Notes: generated by a model from the sequence alone, not told the origin. 25,353 nt of DNA from CAYOFK01 sp964403185 (GCA_964403185.1 CAYOFK010000018.1:1-25353), one strand, 5' to 3'. Positions 1 to 8,555 are shown, counted from the stretch's first letter. Numbers and translations are program-made.

Positions 1-54
1 AGATTCCGTATCAAGTACGGAATGATGCCATTAGGTTGCTTTTGAGACAGCCCC
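1..54. repeat. Right part of MITE-like repeat, cut by window edge
   Basis: These 54 bases match 23304-23357 with a single difference (g here, a there, at base 8). They end in the same 16-bp terminal sequence, cttttgagacagcccc, that closes the complete element near 23.3 kb. The left half of this copy lies outside the window. The placement suggests that the scaffold edge was set by this repeat. Confidence 0.85.
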
Positions 55-160
55 GTCCTGGATCCTGACAACACATTTGTGTTCGTCAGTGAGATGGATC
101 CCTGACGATGCTGTCAAGGGAGACGGGGGATTTATTACGATGGAGGTGGCGGATTTAGGT
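55..160. other. Short intergenic stretch with nested inverted repeats
   Basis: No gene is seen here. Bases 65-89 can fold as a hairpin: ctgac/gtcag and aacaca/tgtgtt arms, one bulged base and a two-base loop. An outer pair, ccccgtc at 51-57 and gacgggg at 122-128, encloses it. A near-repeat of ggatcctgac occurs at 60-69 and 96-106. There is no T-run, so this is not a convincing terminator for the leftward thioesterase gene. It may be part of the structured flank of the mobile repeat. Confidence 0.4.
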
Positions 161-574
161 TCACGGGAGTATTAATTTTGTAAACCATTCCGGGGGACGA
201 ATGGGCTTGAAGCTTTCTTTACCGGTAAATATAAGAACCACATCTCCTGTTGCCAGAAGGTCCTTTTCTGCATTCCGGAGTTCGTAGTCGAATTTTATAC
301 GGACGCCATCCGGCCGGTTCATAGTGGTTTTTAAAGTGAGTAACTCATCATAACAGGCAGGTTTAAAATACCTTACCCAAACTGAATACACCGGAAGCAT
401 CACCCCTCTTTCCTCCATGGTGCTGTAGGGTAATCCCAAAGTGCGCATCAGCTCTGTCCGGCCCTCTTCAAAATAGACCGGATAAACCGAATGGTGCAGG
501 ATGCCCATAGTATCTGTTTCAGCATAGCGAACACGAATCTTTCGTTCTCCGTTAAAAACCGTTTCTTGTTCCAT
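161..574 (-). CDS. Acyl-CoA thioesterase, YbgC/FadM hotdog family
   Basis: This 137-aa protein is a complete single hotdog-fold thioesterase of the 4-hydroxybenzoyl-CoA thioesterase/YbgC class, which hydrolyses acyl-CoA thioesters in the cytoplasm. The diagnostic N-terminal motif is clear: YAETDTMGILHHSVY from residue 17, with the catalytic Asp at 21, followed by YFEEGR. Length matches the family. The ATG lies only three bases after the stop codon of the upstream dehydrogenase (TGA-agt-ATG), so the two are very likely co-transcribed and translationally coupled. No Shine-Dalgarno sequence is visible. The acyl substrate cannot be read from the sequence; family members range from short-chain acyl-CoAs to aryl-CoAs. 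Confidence 0.9.
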   Translation of the reverse strand: MEQETVFNGERKIRVRYAETDTMGILHHSVYPVYFEEGRTELMRTLGLPYSTMEERGVMLPVYSVWVRYFKPACYDELLTLKTTMNRPDGVRIKFDYELRNAEKDLLATGDVVLIFTGKESFKPIRPPEWFTKLILP

Positions 575-577
575 ACT

Positions 578-1381
578 TCAGTGCAATAGTGGATTTGATT
601 CTTTATGTATATATTTGAAATAGAGCCTGTCCAGAATGGCCGGAAAAAAGAGATTGCCGATCCGTGTTCCCTTTCCACTGAGAGTGAGGGTCACCTGTCT
701 TTTACGTTTCATGATGGCCCGGTACAATTTCCCGGCCACCTTTTGTGGGGACATCATCCCCTGTTCATTATAGGGAGACTCTCCAAGTTCTGACCCATCG
801 GCTGTCAGTGCTTTTCTCCTGATATTTGTGGCAGTATATCCCGGAGCAAAGGTAAGAACATGCAGTCCGGTATCAAGATGTTCCAACCGGATCGAATCAA
901 AAAAACCCATAATTGCAAATTTTGAAGCTGAATAGGCCGATCTTCCGGGAAGTCCGTGAATGCCTGCCACAGAGGTGACCCCAACCAGGGATCCTCCGGA
1001 TTTCAAAAGATGGGGAAGCGCATATCTGGTGCAATATACGGTACCCCAGAAATTAACATCCATCAGTTTCCGGAACACCTCAAACTCCAGTTCATGAAAC
1101 AGGGCCTGCATGGCTATCCCGGCATTATTTATCAGTATGTCAATGCGTCCAAAGGTTTGGATGGCATTCTCAACCAGCTTCATGCAATCCTGCTCAACTG
1201 ACACATCGGCAACGAACTTCAGGATGTTATCCGAATAGTCTTTTAAACCCGATTCAGCAATTGCAAGGGCCTCATCATCAATATCCGCCATGACCACACT
1301 GTGACCACTTTGCAGGAATTTTTCTGAGCTTGCCAGTCCGATCCCGGAGGCTGCGCCGGTAATGATAACAATCTTTTTCAC
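578..1381 (-). CDS. Short-chain dehydrogenase/reductase (classical SDR)
   Basis: This is a classical SDR oxidoreductase of about 267 aa. From the GTG at 1381 it begins MKKIVIITGAASGIG, the usual SDR N-terminus, with the nucleotide-binding glycine motif at residues 8-15. An acidic residue at the end of strand beta-2 (ADID, near residue 33) points to NAD(H) rather than NADP(H). NNAG is at 85-88, and the catalytic Ser137, Tyr150 and Lys154 (YSASK) are present. The open frame extends 14 codons further to a TTG at 1423, but that adds a hydrophobic tail not expected for the family. The substrate is unknown. It is coupled to the downstream thioesterase, which suggests a shared role in lipid or acyl metabolism. 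Confidence 0.88.
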   Translation of the reverse strand: MKKIVIITGAASGIGLASSEKFLQSGHSVVMADIDDEALAIAESGLKDYSDNILKFVADVSVEQDCMKLVENAIQTFGRIDILINNAGIAMQALFHELEFEVFRKLMDVNFWGTVYCTRYALPHLLKSGGSLVGVTSVAGIHGLPGRSAYSASKFAIMGFFDSIRLEHLDTGLHVLTFAPGYTATNIRRKALTADGSELGESPYNEQGMMSPQKVAGKLYRAIMKRKRQVTLTLSGKGTRIGNLFFPAILDRLYFKYIHKESNPLLH

Positions 1382-1543
1382 CAAAGAGGGGAATTGGAAC
1401 TTCAAATTTAATATAAAAATCAATCCGCCGGACTCTCTGAAGTTTCAGGAATGTGATGTGCCGGAAGTATTTTATTGACTTTCCATTCCGGAGAGCATTT
1501 GATCCGGCTGCAGGTGCAGGAAAAAAATTCATCAATTATTTTT
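1382..1543. other. Intergenic region upstream of SDR and tRNA
   Basis: This is the divergent spacer between the leftward SDR gene and the rightward tRNA promoter. It becomes strongly AT-rich toward 1540. A short open frame on the minus strand (1278-1535) overlaps the SDR in another frame and has no recognisable features. I see no convincing promoter for the SDR. Confidence 0.4.
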
Positions 1544-1574
1544 TTGAATAAAATAAATTAAAAATTTAACTTTG
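1544..1574 (+). promoter_or_regulatory. Bacteroidota-type promoter of tRNA-Lys
   Basis: A -33 TTG (1544-1546, within a T-run) and a perfect -7 box TAACTTTG (TAnnTTTG consensus, 1567-1574) are separated by 20 bases, the arrangement recognised by the Bacteroidota primary sigma factor. It lies 25 bases upstream of the mature tRNA 5' end, so transcription should start around 1580. Confidence 0.72.
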
Positions 1575-1598
1575 CAATCGCATTTGTAAAATGCGGTT

Positions 1599-1671
1599 GA
1601 TTCAGTAGCTCAGCTGGTAGAGCACATCCCTTTTAAGGATGGGGTCCTCGGTTCGAGACCGAGCTGAATCA
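1599..1671 (+). tRNA. tRNA-Lys (anticodon UUU)
   Basis: A full 73-nt cloverleaf is readable. The acceptor arms are GATTCAG (1599-1605) and CTGAATC (1664-1670) with discriminator A at 1671. The D stem is GCTC/GAGC. The anticodon stem CATCC/GGATG encloses loop CTTTTAA with anticodon TTT. The T arm is CTCGG-TTCGAGA-CCGAG. The 3' CCA is not encoded and must be added enzymatically. Confidence 0.97.
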
Positions 1672-1675
1672 CTGG

Positions 1676-1704
1676 AAGGCCTGGCGGTTGTGTCAGGCTT
1701 TTTT
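1676..1704 (+). terminator. Rho-independent terminator after tRNA-Lys
   Basis: The arms gcctg (1679-1683) and caggc (1694-1698) pair perfectly. The stem is extended outward by a G-U and two A-T pairs and is followed directly by a T-run (1699-1704). It starts five bases after the tRNA. It also sits just beyond the 3' end of the leftward transporter gene. Confidence 0.72.
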
Positions 1705-1742
1705 ACTAAAATGAGAACTAAAATACATATCAGGCAAAGTTA

Positions 1743-3914
1743 TTACGCCAGTGCATTCTCCGATCCTGAGTCCTTCACATAAAGACAGGATGTTTCAATC
1801 AATTCAGCCGAACGGCGCATAAAAGTAAAATCAGGACTTTCAGCCATGCCGAAAATATTGATGTCTGCATGTGGCGCCCTGATCAGGCTGTCCTCAAAGC
1901 TTCCCTGCAGTACATGAAACTCAGTATTGGATGGCAGGCGTGCCACATCGCTGATTTGCTGAAGAAATCTATACAAGTGCAGGGTCTCCGATTGAACCGC
2001 CGTTGAAGTAATGAGGTTCAGTTTCCCGTCCCAGTTTAGATACAACTGCAGGGAAATAAGCATGGCCAGGTGCCAGTTGGGACTTTTGTCACGCAGCCAG
2101 AGGTTGATGTCTTTCTGCATTCCGAACTCAAACTTTTTATGTTTCTTCAGCAGGATAGATCCCATACCGTACTTTGAAGAATGCTTCAGCAATTCACCAA
2201 TCGTATCATCTTTATGAGCTTTGTTGCCTATGGTAAGAAACAGGGTGTTGGGCCTGAGGGCTCCGGCATTTAATGTCTGGATCACCAATTTTGCTCCGTG
2301 TACAAAGCGGCTGTCCTCAATGACTGTGGAATGCACCGGAATATTCTGTTCTTTCAATGGGGCCAGGAGTGTTGTCAGTTGTTGTTCAACGGTTCCGGTT
2401 TCGTTTTGACGGACAGTGAATCCAAAAATACTTCCTGAGGGATAGGTAATGTTTCTGATGAACTGTACCGGCGCAGACCATTCTTTAGGGTCTTCAATGG
2501 GAATAAGGAGGTCCGGTTTCCATGAGATATGGTGCCTGGGAAATTTAGCTGCTAACTGGGATGCACGTTCTGCCAACACCAGGAACATTCCGCCACGGAT
2601 GTCGCCCCCCTCGGCCTTAAGACCACGCCGGCCCAGCCAGACATACAGCCCGATAATTGTGATGATGGCCACCACGCTAAAAACCGGATTGATCAGGAAC
2701 ATGATGATCACAGACCCCAGGGCACCGTATAGTGATACCATTCTGGGAATTTTAAAGCTGGGCCTGAAACTTATGATCTTCATGCTTTGTTGAATGAAGA
2801 CCACCAGGTTGAGTGTTCCGTAAGTAATCAAAAAGAACATTGTAATGAGGGCAGCCAGGGCATTCAGGTTTCCTAAGAGCAAGGCAATGGCAATGCTGAT
2901 TCCGGTAAAAATGATGGCATTACGCGGTTCATTATTGCCGGTTTTACGTGCGAAGGTCTTATGGAGTGGAACGGTTTTCTGCTCGGCAAGGGCTTGCAGT
3001 ATCCGCGGTGCGCCTACCATGCTTCCCAGTGCGGAAGAGAAGGTTGCAGCCAGAATGCCCAGGATTACCAGAAAGCCCCAGCGCGCGTTGTCAACCAGTG
3101 CCAGTTGATTTGTTCTGAGCTCTTCGGGAGAGATGAACCGGAAAGCAGCCCAGGTTAGCAGTACATAGATCAGAAGGGTCACTCCAATGGCGGAAAGGGT
3201 TCCCACCGGTATGGCTTTCCGGGGTTCTTTCAGGTCTCCCGACATGTTTGCCCCGGCCATGATCCCTGTCACTGCCGGGAAAAATATTGCAAAGACTATC
3301 CAGAATCCTGCATCTTCAAATGCACCTACCAGCTTTGCATCAGATACCGGCTCATTGGGAGAGAGAAAGAATGAAAGAATTGACACCCCGATAATTGCCA
3401 TTACAATGTATTGTACCCGGATGGCAAAATGAGCGCTGATATAGGAAATCGTGAGCAGTACGGTCAGGGTCATAAAGGATATAAGCAAGGGTGGATGGCC
3501 TGGAAAAATACGTAACCAACCCTCGGTAAAACCCACAATATACAAAGCTGCTGAGAGCATCTGGGATATATAAAATGGGATCCCGATACTTCCGCCGGCC
3601 TCAAGGCCCATCGATTTGGCTATGATGGAATAGGCCCCTCCTGCCCCAATTTTGATATTGGTAGTGATGGAGGACATGGAAAGCGCCGTACATATGGATA
3701 TGGATTTTGCAAGCAGGATGATGGCCAGGGTACCAAGAAGTCCGGCGTTGCCAACCACCCACCCCAGTCTCAGATACATGATGATCCCCAGGATGGTCAG
3801 CACATCCGGAGTGAATACTCCACCAAATGTTCCGAATTTTCGAACGGTGCAGGCATCAGGAAGCTTTTTTTTCAGCCTGAAACTTTTGCCTGATTGATGT
3901 TTGGCTTCTGTCAA
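1743..3914 (-). CDS. SLC12-type cation-chloride cotransporter / APC-superfamily permease
   Basis: This 723-aa integral membrane protein is a prokaryotic member of the cation-chloride cotransporter family (SLC12, TC 2.A.30). The N-terminus carries the hallmark KFGTFGGVFTP...LTILGIIMYLRLGWVVG (residues 26-55), covering the first helix. About 12 hydrophobic segments run to roughly residue 450, including a glycine-rich GAGGAYSIIAKSMGLEAGG stretch in the third. The remaining 270 residues form a soluble cytoplasmic regulatory domain, as in eukaryotic NKCC/KCC proteins. The actual substrate (Na/K/Cl or amino acids) cannot be decided by reading. The only in-frame start near the motif is a TTG at 3914 (the first Met is residue 46, inside the first helix), so the start is uncertain. 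Confidence 0.85.
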   Translation of the reverse strand: MTEAKHQSGKSFRLKKKLPDACTVRKFGTFGGVFTPDVLTILGIIMYLRLGWVVGNAGLLGTLAIILLAKSISICTALSMSSITTNIKIGAGGAYSIIAKSMGLEAGGSIGIPFYISQMLSAALYIVGFTEGWLRIFPGHPPLLISFMTLTVLLTISYISAHFAIRVQYIVMAIIGVSILSFFLSPNEPVSDAKLVGAFEDAGFWIVFAIFFPAVTGIMAGANMSGDLKEPRKAIPVGTLSAIGVTLLIYVLLTWAAFRFISPEELRTNQLALVDNARWGFLVILGILAATFSSALGSMVGAPRILQALAEQKTVPLHKTFARKTGNNEPRNAIIFTGISIAIALLLGNLNALAALITMFFLITYGTLNLVVFIQQSMKIISFRPSFKIPRMVSLYGALGSVIIMFLINPVFSVVAIITIIGLYVWLGRRGLKAEGGDIRGGMFLVLAERASQLAAKFPRHHISWKPDLLIPIEDPKEWSAPVQFIRNITYPSGSIFGFTVRQNETGTVEQQLTTLLAPLKEQNIPVHSTVIEDSRFVHGAKLVIQTLNAGALRPNTLFLTIGNKAHKDDTIGELLKHSSKYGMGSILLKKHKKFEFGMQKDINLWLRDKSPNWHLAMLISLQLYLNWDGKLNLITSTAVQSETLHLYRFLQQISDVARLPSNTEFHVLQGSFEDSLIRAPHADINIFGMAESPDFTFMRRSAELIETSCLYVKDSGSENALA

Positions 3915-4016
3915 AACTCTGAAATTAGCAGAAGTCTAAATATAGAAATTATGATTCGTTTTCCAGTCAGGATGGTGAGAGGTTTTTATAGTTCTCCTGC
4001 AGACAGGAATCCTGTT

Positions 4017-5555
4017 TCAGGCTTTTAACCCAGGAATCTTACGCATCCTGAGGTTCCCCGGGGTCACCTCCAGGTATTCATCCAGTTGTATGTATTCCAT
4101 GGCCTCCTCCAATGAAAACTTCACACTTGGGGCAATCCTTACAGCCTCATCGGAGCCTGAAGCCCTCATATTGGTATGTTTTTTCCCCTTTATCACGTTT
4201 ACATCCAGGTCGGCATCGCGGGTATATTCGCCTATCACCTGGCCTTTGTACACCTGTTCTCCGGGATTGATAAAGAACACGCCACGGTCCTGTAACCTGT
4301 CAATGGCATAGGCCAGTGCCTGTCCGGTTTCGTTGGCTACCAGTGAGCCGTTAAATCTTCCTGCTATGGGGCCCCTGAAGGGGGCAAACTCCTTAAACCT
4401 GTGGTTCATNNNNNNNNNNNNNNNNNNNNNNNNNNNNNNNNNNNNNNNNNNNNNNNNNNNNNNNNNNNNNNNNNNNNNNNNNNNNNNNNNNNNNNNNNNN
4501 NNNNNNNNNTCGGTTTCATCCACCCTGAGGGCCAGGTTTTTTTCGGTTTCCTTATTCAGGCGATTGCGAAGATGCCTGGAGGTCACATATGTTCCTTCCT
4601 TACCAAAAAAAGGTGAAGTATTTATGGTAAACAGCATGCTCATTGTAGGTTCATCTATGGCGATACGCTTCATTGGCTCTGGTTGTTCCAGGTCTGCAAT
4701 GGTATCTCCGATCTCAAACTCATTAAGTCCCACTACGGCACAAAGCTCGCCGCTCCGTACCTTTTGCACTTTCTCCCTTTCCAGTCCAACGAATACGTAG
4801 GTCTCCCTGATACGGACTTTCCTGGGTTCTCCCTGTCTTATGCAGAGTGCATATTCCCTGCCGGTTTCCAGGTCACCCCGGAACACCCGGCCAATGGCAA
4901 TGCGCCCGACAAAACTTGAATAATCCAGGGCGGCAATCTGCATCTGCAGTCCGCCCATACGGTATGGCGCCTCCGGGATACTTTCTATAATGGTGTCCAG
5001 AAGCGGGGTGATGTCTTCCGTAGGTTGTTTATAATTTTTACTCATCCATCCTTGTTTTGAGGATCCGAAGATGGTCTCAAATTCCAGTTGTTTTTCTGTG
5101 GCATCGAGATGGAACATCAGCTCGAATACATCCTGCTGCACTTCATGTGGTCTGCAGTTTTCCTTATCCACCTTATTGATCACCAATATGGGTTGCAGCC
5201 CAAGTTCCAGGGCTTTCCCCAATACGAACCGCGTTTGCGGCATGATGCCCTCCAGGGCATCCACAAGAAGCAGTACACCATCGGACATTTTGAGTACCCG
5301 CTCCACTTCACCCCCAAAATCGGCATGGCCGGGTGTATCAATGATATTGATCTTCACATTTCTGTAATGTACCGATACATTCTTGGAAAGAATGGTGATG
5401 CCCCTCTCCCGTTCCAGATCATTGCTGTCGAGGATCAAATCTATAGTTTCTTTTCTCTGGTCGAGGATTTTGGATTCCTGAATGATCCGGTCAACCAAAG
5501 TGGTCTTGCCGTGGTCCACATGTGCAATGATGGCTATATTTCGTATGGATTCCAT
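4017..5555 (-). CDS. typA: Ribosome-associated GTPase TypA/BipA (interrupted by gap)
   Basis: This is a translational GTPase of the EF-G-like TypA/BipA family, which acts on ribosomes in assembly and stress or low-temperature adaptation. Starting at the ATG at 5555 gives MESIRNIAIIAHVDHGKTTL, with the P-loop AHVDHGKT at residues 11-18. The switch RERGITI, DTPGHADFGGEVER, NKVD and the G5 region FGSSKQGW follow. The C-terminus (FVNPGE-like FINPGEQVYKGQVIGE, KGKKHTNMRASGSDE) is diagnostic for BipA. The open frame continues 25 codons upstream with a hydrophobic stretch, which I reject as non-family. A 100-N gap removes the end of the domain III region. BipA proteins are about 600 aa but only about 480 residues are visible, so the true gap is longer than drawn. 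Confidence 0.95.
   Translation of the reverse strand: MESIRNIAIIAHVDHGKTTLVDRIIQESKILDQRKETIDLILDSNDLERERGITILSKNVSVHYRNVKINIIDTPGHADFGGEVERVLKMSDGVLLLVDALEGIMPQTRFVLGKALELGLQPILVINKVDKENCRPHEVQQDVFELMFHLDATEKQLEFETIFGSSKQGWMSKNYKQPTEDITPLLDTIIESIPEAPYRMGGLQMQIAALDYSSFVGRIAIGRVFRGDLETGREYALCIRQGEPRKVRIRETYVFVGLEREKVQKVRSGELCAVVGLNEFEIGDTIADLEQPEPMKRIAIDEPTMSMLFTINTSPFFGKEGTYVTSRHLRNRLNKETEKNLALRVDETXXXXXXXXXXXXXXXXXXXXXXXXXXXXXXXXXXMNHRFKEFAPFRGPIAGRFNGSLVANETGQALAYAIDRLQDRGVFFINPGEQVYKGQVIGEYTRDADLDVNVIKGKKHTNMRASGSDEAVRIAPSVKFSLEEAMEYIQLDEYLEVTPGNLRMRKIPGLKA
4410..4509. other. Assembly gap of 100 N inside typA
   Basis: Exactly 100 N, the usual placeholder length. Left and right flanks belong to the same typA reading frame: RVDET lies before the gap and MNHRFKEF after it in protein order. 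In BipA these motifs are separated by roughly 120 residues rather than 33. Confidence 0.97.
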
Positions 5556-5578
5556 AGTGTAAAAAGCCTGCAAAAATG

Positions 5579-5586
5579 CAAAAGTA
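5579..5586 (-). promoter_or_regulatory. Possible -7 box upstream of typA
   Basis: On the minus strand TACTTTTG fits the Bacteroidota -7 consensus TAnnTTTG and lies 23 bases before the typA ATG. No TTG is found at the right -33 spacing, so this is a weak call. Confidence 0.3.
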
Positions 5587-5861
5587 GTTAAAATAAGATC
5601 AGGGCTAATCAGGAATCTTGAAAATGCCAAATAAGAATCATTCCATTACCGGCGGAACGTCCGTTAATATATGCCTTCTGGCTGGCAATCTCCTATTATG
5701 GGTATCCCGGAAAACCCGTTAGTATGATTATGGAGCCAGAATGCTAAATTGTTACATTGCTAAATTGCAAATCAAACTAAGGAAAATAATGATTCCTTTC
5801 AATCAAAATGGTATCATCACTTTCTGCAAGTACATGATCGTTCCAGATTGCTTTCATAATT
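5587..5861. other. Intergenic region between egtD 3' end and typA
   Basis: No gene is seen. The stretch is AT-rich and holds a short direct repeat, tgctaaattg, at 5742-5751 and 5758-5767 (16-base period). No hairpin with a T-run in the right orientation for the upstream methyltransferase gene is evident. Confidence 0.4.
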
Positions 5862-6800
5862 TTATACTTTCTTTTCAAATAAAACATCACAAAAATATTT
5901 CCTTCTGTCGTAAAACAGTTCCTTTATTTCAAGTCCGGAACCGCGTATGATATACCTCACAACGTCCATGTCGTATTTTCTTGAAATTTCGGTATGGATC
6001 TTTTCTCCACGTTCAAAGCCGACACTTAAATCCAATGATTCAATGTACACTTCCTGATCACAAGTGCTTTGAATATAACTTATGGCCACTCCGGCCCGGG
6101 CGTCATAAACCGGGGCATGAATAAAATTGTTCAGAACAAAATTCCCGCCCAGCTCAGCATTTATACGTACGAGCAGATTCAGATTAAAATCACTTGTAAT
6201 ACCCATGGAGTCGCTGTAGGCCGGTAAGATAATGGATTCATCCTTTTTCAGGTCCACGCCCAGGAGAAAAAGATCGCCCTTATTCATTTTTGACGCCAGG
6301 GTGCATATGAAAGAGCGGGCTTCATCATCATTTAGGTTGCCTATATTTGAGCCCAGAAAGAGAATGATCTTTTTTAGTGCACTTTGAATGGTTTCCAGCA
6401 CCTGGAAATACTCCCCCTGCCTTGGTTTAACATGTAATCCGGGCAGGACAGAGTTTAGTTTAACAACCAGTTTCCTTAAGGCATTCCCGGATATATCGAC
6501 GGGACTGTAGGTGAAATCCACACCATTCATTTTCTTCAGCAATTCCATTGTTTTTGTGCCGTCACCGGCCCCGAGTTCAATCAACTCGAAAGAAGTATTA
6601 TGAGTCATAATAGCATTGACCAGCGCATCGATTTGTTTTGTGAATATTTCCATTTCACAGCTGGTAAGATAGTATTCAGGCAACTGCATGATCTTAACAA
6701 AAAGGGCATCTCCGCGTGCATCATAAAAATACTTTGACGGAAGGGTTTTTGGGAAGGCCTCCAGACCTTTCTTAACATCTGTTGAAAATGTTCCTTTCAT
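5862..6800 (-). CDS. egtD: L-histidine N-alpha-methyltransferase (EgtD family)
   Basis: This 312-aa SAM-dependent methyltransferase belongs to the EgtD/DUF2260 family, which trimethylates histidine to hercynine, the first step of ergothioneine synthesis. The N-terminus has the family signature KYFYDARGDALFVKI...LPEYY (residues 23-44), and SAM motif I is ELGAGDGTKT (75-84). Residues matching the histidine pocket of mycobacterial EgtD appear conserved: Tyr44 in PEYY, the Asn of SNIGNL (155), Tyr195 in YSDSMGI, and Glu271/Ser273 in HTEISRKY. This is stronger than membership alone. No EgtB sulfoxide synthase, EgtC or EgtE lies in the window, so the product may be hercynine itself, or the other genes lie elsewhere. 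Divergent from the kinase gene with 195 bases between them. Confidence 0.87.
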   Translation of the reverse strand: MKGTFSTDVKKGLEAFPKTLPSKYFYDARGDALFVKIMQLPEYYLTSCEMEIFTKQIDALVNAIMTHNTSFELIELGAGDGTKTMELLKKMNGVDFTYSPVDISGNALRKLVVKLNSVLPGLHVKPRQGEYFQVLETIQSALKKIILFLGSNIGNLNDDEARSFICTLASKMNKGDLFLLGVDLKKDESIILPAYSDSMGITSDFNLNLLVRINAELGGNFVLNNFIHAPVYDARAGVAISYIQSTCDQEVYIESLDLSVGFERGEKIHTEISRKYDMDVVRYIIRGSGLEIKELFYDRRKYFCDVLFEKKV

Positions 6801-6859
6801 ATTAATAACTTTAACAGGTCTTCAGCTTTTTGAGTCGCCGTTTCAAAAACTGGATTTTT

Positions 6860-6889
6860 TTGAGGATATAATTGAAATATTTATATTTA
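6860..6889 (+). promoter_or_regulatory. Probable promoter of the PAS histidine kinase
   Basis: A TTG at 6860-6862, preceded by a T-run, and TATATTTA at 6882-6889 (seven of eight bases fit the constrained TAnnTTTG positions) are spaced by 19 bases. This predicts a start near 6895 and a leader of about 100 nt before the ATG at 6996. It lies in the spacer shared with the divergent methyltransferase gene. Confidence 0.42.
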
Positions 6890-6995
6890 CTTTAGATAGT
6901 AAACTCAATATGAAATTCACTTTTCCAAGATATGAATTTTAAAATGAAGTCACATTAGTCATTAACAAATCCTGAACAGCTCCATTAATAATTCT

Positions 6996-8522
6996 ATGAA
7001 AGATAAGATTCAACAGTTAGAGGAAAGAATCAAGATCCTGGAAAATGAACTTGAGAATGAACGACGCACTAAAAAAGCCGAAGATTATCTTTTCCGTTGG
7101 CTTGAACGGGCAAATGATCTGGTCATCATCATTCAGGATGGTTTCATCAAATATGTAAACCCCCGCATAACAGGACTTCTGGGATACAATGTCGAAGAGG
7201 TTACCGGAGAGAAGTTCATGAAGCATTTGGACGGCGAATCCGGTCAAATGTTGATTCAACGGTATCAGCAGCGAATGAAGGGTGAAAAAGTTGCCGAGCA
7301 TTATGAGGCCATTTTAAAACACAAAAACGGGCAAAAGATTTATGTGGAGATCAGTGCCAATTTATTCAGCTATAAAGGGAAACCGGCAGATCTGATCATC
7401 ATTCATGATATTACAGAGCTTAAAGAAAGCCTTGAAAACCTCCGGGAGAGTGAGGAAAAATACCGGAGTTTCTTTAAAACTTCCAAGGATTGTGTGTTTT
7501 TTACCTCCCGCGACGGCAAATGGATTGATATGAGTGACAGTGCACCGGAATTTTTCGGATATCAATCAAAAGAAGAACTGATGAAGGTTGACATCCCGGA
7601 ATTGTATTATCATCCTGAACAGAGAAACAATGACCTTATATCTATTGAAAATAAGGGATTTACAAGAGACGTTCCCATTAAACTGAAGAAAATGGACGGC
7701 AGTGTTATCGACACACTTGTAACCTCACTCGCTTTAACGGATGAAACAGGTGAGATCAATGCATATCATGGGGTCATCCGCGACATTACGCAACAGAAGA
7801 AGGATGAAAAAGCTTTGAAAGAGAGCAAGAAGCACCTCGAGGAACTCAATGCTTCAAAGGATAAATTCTTTTCCATAATCGGGCACGACCTCAGAACGCC
7901 CTTTAATGCCATCATCGGTTTTTCAGAACTGTTATGGAAAGAGGATTTTACCTCTTCGGAAATCCGTAAAATTGCTGAAGACCTGTACAGAACCGGAAAA
8001 GAAACATATGATCTATTAAACAATCTCCTTGAATGGTCCCTGTCGGAAACCGGGAAGATCAAATACACACCTGCACTTTTTCTGATAAGTCATATTATCG
8101 ACAGTGCAGTGGCCCTTTACATCGAAATGGCTGCCAGGAAAAACATCCGGATTTCAACCGATGTGCCTGGGAACATGAAGGCCTTTGCCGATGAAAATAT
8201 GGTCATGACCATTATAAGAAATCTTGTTTCAAATGCCGTGAAATTCACATCCAGGGGAGGTATAGTCAGTATCAGGGCAACGGAGGAACAGGAATTTATT
8301 AACATTGCTGTGACAGATAACGGCCTGGGTATTCCACATACCTTCATAGACAGGATATTTGACCTGGACAAGGAAATTACCTCCCGTGGAACTGAAGGAG
8401 AATCCGGCTCCGGCCTTGGACTGTTACTGTGTAAAGAATTCGTTGTAAAAAACAAGGGCCGGATCCAGGTCGAAAGTGAAACCGGTAAAGGATCTACATT
8501 CACTGTGCGGTTGCCTAAATAG
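6996..8522 (+). CDS. Cytoplasmic PAS-PAS sensor histidine kinase (orphan)
   Basis: This 508-aa kinase begins with a charged coiled coil (residues 1-30). Two PAS domains follow (about 31-140 and 150-268; each ends in a typical DIT segment: HDITELK and RDITQQK). A HisKA domain carries His297 in FFSIIGHDLRTPF, and a HATPase domain follows with N box RNLVSNAVKF (Asn409, Asn413), G1 DNGLGIP (441-447) and G2 GSGLGL (471-476). All catalytic motifs are intact. No membrane segment or signal peptide is present, so it senses an internal signal such as redox state, oxygen or a small ligand. No response regulator lies beside it. The ATG lacks a Shine-Dalgarno sequence, as is normal in Bacteroidota. Confidence 0.93.
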   Translation: MKDKIQQLEERIKILENELENERRTKKAEDYLFRWLERANDLVIIIQDGFIKYVNPRITGLLGYNVEEVTGEKFMKHLDGESGQMLIQRYQQRMKGEKVAEHYEAILKHKNGQKIYVEISANLFSYKGKPADLIIIHDITELKESLENLRESEEKYRSFFKTSKDCVFFTSRDGKWIDMSDSAPEFFGYQSKEELMKVDIPELYYHPEQRNNDLISIENKGFTRDVPIKLKKMDGSVIDTLVTSLALTDETGEINAYHGVIRDITQQKKDEKALKESKKHLEELNASKDKFFSIIGHDLRTPFNAIIGFSELLWKEDFTSSEIRKIAEDLYRTGKETYDLLNNLLEWSLSETGKIKYTPALFLISHIIDSAVALYIEMAARKNIRISTDVPGNMKAFADENMVMTIIRNLVSNAVKFTSRGGIVSIRATEEQEFINIAVTDNGLGIPHTFIDRIFDLDKEITSRGTEGESGSGLGLLLCKEFVVKNKGRIQVESETGKGSTFTVRLPK

Positions 8523-8540
8523 TGAATGGTGGGAAGAAAG

Positions 8541-8555
8541 GCCCTCACAGAGGGC
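8541..8555. terminator. Possible hairpin between convergent genes
   Basis: Arms gccctc (8541-8546) and gagggc (8550-8555) form a perfect 6-bp GC-rich stem with a three-base loop. It sits in the 59-base spacer between the kinase and the convergent Asp-box gene. No T-run follows on either strand, so it may be a weak or factor-assisted bidirectional stop. Confidence 0.35.

Noticed and set aside
5088..5591. 167-codon plus-strand open frame
   Set aside because: Antisense to the conserved GTPase domain of typA; no recognisable protein.
5555..5630. N-terminal extension of TypA with a hydrophobic segment
   Set aside because: The family start MESIRNIAIIAHVDHGKT begins at the ATG at 5555; the upstream codons are AT-rich leader DNA containing a possible -7 promoter box.
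6996..8522. Hybrid two-component system with a neighbouring regulator
   Set aside because: No receiver domain in the protein and no response-regulator gene adjacent; called an orphan kinase.
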